A stretch of 9,325 nucleotides of DNA from DATHSN01 sp035464115 (GTDB lineage: Bacteria > Actinomycetota > Acidimicrobiia > Acidimicrobiales > SKKL01), in NCBI GenBank assembly GCA_035464115.1, contig DATHSN010000208.1:1-9325 (forward strand), read 5' to 3'. The translations under genes were made by a program, and so were the position numbers. This document shows, in pieces, positions 6,013-9,325 of the stretch (its first letter is position 1; each line of letters begins with the position of its first letter). Under the pieces are notes generated by a model, which was not told the DNA's origin, made no database searches, and was given only the letters and a program-made list of their open reading frames with translations.

Positions 6013-9000
6013 GTGGACTGTCCCGCCTGCGGCACCCCGGCCCCCGTCGGGGCCCGCTTCTGTGCCACGTGCGGCGCGTCCCTGGTCGACGCCGGCGACG
6101 AGCGACGGGTGGTCACGGTCCTGTTCGCCGACCTGGTCGGGTTCACCATGCTGGCCGAGTCGCGCGACCCCGAAGAGGTGAAGCTCCTCGTCGACCGGTG
6201 CTTCGAGCTGCTGGTGCACGACATCACGGCGTTCGGCGGGCGGGTCGACAAGATCGTGGGCGACGCCATCGTGGCCCTGTTCGGGGCGCCGGTCGCCCAC
6301 GAGGACGACCCCGAGCGGGCGGTGCGGGCCGCGCTGCGCATGCAGGAGACGCTCACCGCCCACGCCACCGGCCTCGGCCCCGAGGTGCGGATGCGCATCG
6401 GGGTCAACACCGGCGAGGTGCTGGTCGGGTCGCTGCGCGCCGACGGCGACTACACCGCCATGGGCGACGTGGTGAACATCGCCAGCCGTCTGCAGGCCCA
6501 CGCCCAACCCGGGCAGATCATCGTGGGCCCGGCCACCCACGCCGCCACCGAGGGTGCCATCGCCTACCAGCCCGAGGGCCTGCTCGCCGTGCGGGGGCGG
6601 GGCGAACCGATCGAGGTGTGGTCGGCCACCGCCTCGCTGCTGCCCCCGGGCACCCGGCGGCGTCGGTCGCGGACCCCGCTCGTCGGTCGCACCGCCGAGA
6701 TCGGCCTCGTCGGCCACGCCCTCGACGCCGCGCTCGGCCACCGTCGCTCCCTGCTGGTGGTGCTGCTCGGCGAGGCGGGGGTGGGCAAGTCGCGCTTCGC
6801 CACCGAGGTGGCGGGCATCGCCGCCGAGCGCCACGGCGCGCTGGTGCTCGAGGGCCGGGGTGTGCCCTACGGCGAGGCCAACGTCTGGTGGCCCATCGCC
6901 GAGGCGGTGCGCCGGGCGTGCGGCCTCGGTCCCGACGACGGTCCGGGCGAGGTGCGCGACCGGGTGCAGGCCACCGTCGCCGGCGCCCTCGGGGTGGCGC
7001 TCCACGACGGCGAGGCCGGCCGGATCACCGCCGGCCTGCTCCACGTCCTCGGGCTCGAGGGGCCGTTGCGGGGCATCGACCGCCAGCGCGCCCGCGAGGA
7101 GGTGCACCGCTCGGTGCTCGGCTTCCTCGGCGCGCTCTTGTCGACCCGGCCGGTGGTGCTCACCATCTCCGACGTCCACTGGGCCGACCGCCTGGTGCTC
7201 GAGCTGCTCTCCACGCTGCTCGAGCGCCTGCCCCGCGCCCCGTTCGTGCTCGTCACCACCGCCCGACCGCCGTTCTCCACCGCGTGGGCGCCGGCCGAGG
7301 GGCGCTACGACGTGGTCCGGCTCACCCTCGACCCCCTCGACCGGGAGTCCACCCGCCACCTGCTCGACGGGCTCCTCCCCGATCGCCTCGACCCCGAGCT
7401 GCGCGAGGCCCTGCTCGACCGGTCCGGCGGCAACCCGTTCTTCCTCGAGGAGCTGGTGGCGCTGGTCGCGGCCGGCGAGCTCGAGGTCAGCGACGGCCCG
7501 TCGTCGTCGCCCGGCGCGCTGGGCCGGCTCCCCGACACGCTCCGCGGGCTGGTGGCGGCCCGCCTCGACGGGCTCGACTCCGACGAGCGCCGCACCCTCG
7601 AGGACGCGGCCGTGCTCGGTCGCGGGGGCCCGGTCGAGGGGCTGATCCGCATGGCGGCCGCCGACCGCGCCGGCAAGGGCGTGCGCTCCACCGAGCAGGT
7701 GCTGGTCGCCCTCGACGGGCTGGTGGCCACCGAGATCCTCGTCGTCGACCAGGGCATGTACGAGTTCCGGTCCGACCTGGTGCGCGACGTCGCCTACGGC
7801 ACCCTCACCAAGACCGATCGGGCCAAGCGCCACTTCGGCATCGGCGAGTTCATGGAGACCTTCGCGGCATCGGGCCCCGAGGTCGACGACACGGTGGTCG
7901 ACTTCATCGCCCACCACTACGGCCAGGCCGCGACGGTCGTGCGCGAGCTCGGCTCGGTCGACGGCGTGGCCGACGACGTGGTCGAGCGGGGCCTGCGCTG
8001 GGTCGGCGAGGCGGCCCGCCGGGCCGAGGCCGGCGACGTCCACGTGGTGGCCGAGCGGCTCTTCAGCCAGGCCCTCGCCCTGCTCGACGAGGGAGCGACG
8101 TCCGAGCGCGTGTCGCTGCTGCTCGGGCGGGCCGAGGCGCGCGCCGAGCAGCACCGGCTGGGTCCGGCCCGCGCCGACGTCGAGGCCGCGCTCGGCGCCG
8201 CCGAGCAGCTCGACGACCCCCGGTGCCGGGCGCAGGCCCTCCTCATCCGCGGGTCGGTGGAGCAGCGCGAAGGCGCCACCGACACCGCCGTCGCCACGTT
8301 GGCCGAGGCCGAGGCCGCGTTCACCGCCCTGGGCGAGCGCCGGGGCACCGCCGAGGCCCTGCGGCTGCGGGGCATGGCCGAGATGTTCGGCGGCGACGGG
8401 GCGGCGGCGCGCCGGTCGGTCGGCGCCGCGCTCGACGCGTTCGTCGAGATCGACGACCGCCACGGTCAGGCGTGGGCGTTGCAGAACCTGGCCTGGCTGG
8501 CCTTCAACGAGGGGCGGGTGCTCGACGCCGACCACCGCCTCGAGCAGTCGGCCGAGCTGTTCCGCGAGATCGGCGACTCCGGCGGGCTCGGCTGGGCGCT
8601 CGGACTGCAGGCCTGGATCCGCTTCTACCAGGGTCGCCTCGACGAGGCCGAGCGCCTGGGCGATCTCATCCTCGCCGAGGCGCGGGGCCGGGGCGACCGC
8701 TGGGCCGAGGGCATGATGCTGGTCCTCGCCGCGTCGGTGCGACTGTGGTCGGGGCGGGCCGACAGCGCGGTCGGGCGGGCCGAGGAGGCGCTCGACGTGT
8801 TCCGCGCCATCGGCGATCCCGAGCGCGAGGCCCAGGCGGCAGCCACGCTCGGGCGGGCGCTCATCGCGGTGGGGTCGGTGGGCGAGGGCTTCCGCACCAT
8901 CGACCTGGCCATCGACACCGGACGGCGGGGCGACACCGAGGCCCTGGCCGTCGCCGCCACCGCGGCGGCGAGCGCCGCCATCGCGGTCGGCGACCCCGAG

Positions 9001-9325
9001 CGGGCGCTGCGCACCATCGCCCTGGTCGGCGCCGAGCGCGAGCTCGACCCCGCCATCCTCGGCGACAGCGAGCGACTGGTGGCGTTGGGCATGGCGCTGC
9101 TGATGCTGGGCGAGGTCGACGAGGCCACCGCCCACCTCGAGCACGCCCTCGACGTCGACGAGGGCGAGCCGAGCGGCTACGCCCACAGCGCGGTGGCCCT
9201 GGCTCGCGCTGTCGCCGGCGACGCCGATGGAGCCGAGCGCCTCGTCGACGACATCGAGCAGTCGTCGCGCGCCAGCTACCTCGACCGCCTCACCGGGTGG
9301 TCCGTGCTCGCCTCGGTGCGCGCCG
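6013..9325 (+). CDS. Class III adenylate cyclase fused to zinc ribbon, STAND/AAA-type ATPase and TPR repeats (3' end outside the window)
   Basis: The frame starting at GTG 6013 stays open to the window edge, giving 1,104 residues without a stop. Residues 3–20 form a zinc ribbon (C3, C6, C17, C20). The cyclase domain (about 30–200) has both metal-binding aspartates, D40 (FADLVGFT) and D84 (DKIVGDAIVALFGAP), adenine-specifying Lys80, Thr148 at the second specificity position (typical of class IIIb), and transition-state residues N155 and R159 (VVNIASRL). A TPLVGR entry motif (221–226) leads to an ATPase with Walker A GEAGVGKS (253–260), a Walker B region ISDVHWAD (385–392) and GGNPFFLEELV (472–482). 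From about 670 onward, alanine-rich helical repeats resemble TPRs. It should make cAMP, with the ATPase and TPR parts sensing an unknown partner or ligand. The start is set by the zinc ribbon; an in-frame GTG at 5980 would add 11 residues. A C-terminal DNA-binding domain, found in some relatives, would lie beyond the edge. Confidence 0.92.
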   Translation, partial: MDCPACGTPAPVGARFCATCGASLVDAGDERRVVTVLFADLVGFTMLAESRDPEEVKLLVDRCFELLVHDITAFGGRVDKIVGDAIVALFGAPVAHEDDPERAVRAALRMQETLTAHATGLGPEVRMRIGVNTGEVLVGSLRADGDYTAMGDVVNIASRLQAHAQPGQIIVGPATHAATEGAIAYQPEGLLAVRGRGEPIEVWSATASLLPPGTRRRRSRTPLVGRTAEIGLVGHALDAALGHRRSLLVVLLGEAGVGKSRFATEVAGIAAERHGALVLEGRGVPYGEANVWWPIAEAVRRACGLGPDDGPGEVRDRVQATVAGALGVALHDGEAGRITAGLLHVLGLEGPLRGIDRQRAREEVHRSVLGFLGALLSTRPVVLTISDVHWADRLVLELLSTLLERLPRAPFVLVTTARPPFSTAWAPAEGRYDVVRLTLDPLDRESTRHLLDGLLPDRLDPELREALLDRSGGNPFFLEELVALVAAGELEVSDGPSSSPGALGRLPDTLRGLVAARLDGLDSDERRTLEDAAVLGRGGPVEGLIRMAAADRAGKGVRSTEQVLVALDGLVATEILVVDQGMYEFRSDLVRDVAYGTLTKTDRAKRHFGIGEFMETFAASGPEVDDTVVDFIAHHYGQAATVVRELGSVDGVADDVVERGLRWVGEAARRAEAGDVHVVAERLFSQALALLDEGATSERVSLLLGRAEARAEQHRLGPARADVEAALGAAEQLDDPRCRAQALLIRGSVEQREGATDTAVATLAEAEAAFTALGERRGTAEALRLRGMAEMFGGDGAAARRSVGAALDAFVEIDDRHGQAWALQNLAWLAFNEGRVLDADHRLEQSAELFREIGDSGGLGWALGLQAWIRFYQGRLDEAERLGDLILAEARGRGDRWAEGMMLVLAASVRLWSGRADSAVGRAEEALDVFRAIGDPEREAQAAATLGRALIAVGSVGEGFRTIDLAIDTGRRGDTEALAVAATAAASAAIAVGDPERALRTIALVGAERELDPAILGDSERLVALGMALLMLGEVDEATAHLEHALDVDEGEPSGYAHSAVALARAVAGDADGAERLVDDIEQSSRASYLDRLTGWSVLASVRA

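Noticed and set aside
6007..9186. A 1,059-codon open frame on the minus strand, the longest complete one in the window
   Set aside because: It lies antisense to the cyclase–ATPase gene. Its translation is low-complexity, rich in G, H, E, R and A, with no domain, whereas the plus strand gives clear cyclase and Walker motifs. Long antisense frames are expected in DNA with G/C-rich third codon positions.

Overview
The window is very GC-rich (third codon positions almost all G or C) and uses GTG as well as ATG starts. Together with an lhr–nei neighbourhood, an F420/FMN split-barrel oxidoreductase and a multidomain class III cyclase–ATPase–TPR protein, this points to a high-GC actinobacterium. A deep-branching lineage such as Acidimicrobiia is plausible but is only an impression; no rRNA or marker gene is present to place it.

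Layout. (1) 1–643, + strand: the C-terminal end of an Lhr-type ATP-dependent DNA helicase, cut by the left edge. (2) 644–737: a short convergent intergenic gap dominated by a perfect 21-bp inverted repeat with a 3-nt loop. (3) 738–5857, − strand: five tightly packed genes reading leftward, probably one operon. In transcription order they are a MacB/LolD-type ABC ATPase, an 849-residue FtsX-like permease (stop and start share one base), a small split-barrel PPOX/F420-type oxidoreductase (4-bp gap), a small LuxR/NarL-like response regulator with a degenerate receiver (34-bp gap), and an Fpg/Nei DNA glycosylase (25-bp gap). (4) 5858–6012: a 155-bp divergent promoter region holding two perfect palindromes, one of which has the GTGA-N6-TCAC form of CRP/GlxR-family operators. 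(5) 6013–9325, + strand: a long gene running off the right edge. It encodes a zinc-ribbon, a class III adenylate cyclase domain, a STAND/AAA-type ATPase and a TPR-rich C-terminal region.

How the parts may work together. The ABC ATPase and permease form a complete export or membrane-remodelling transporter of the MacB/LolCDE/FtsEX superfamily. Its substrate cannot be read from the sequence. The three downstream genes (a flavin/F420 enzyme, a probably phosphorylation-independent regulator and a base-excision repair glycosylase) have no obvious metabolic link to transport and may simply share the transcript. The divergent cyclase has all the catalytic residues needed to make cAMP. The CRP-like palindrome in front of it suggests that cAMP and a CRP/GlxR protein may feed back on the cyclase and perhaps on the ABC operon. 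That control is an inference. I see no mobile element, CRISPR array, tRNA or rRNA.
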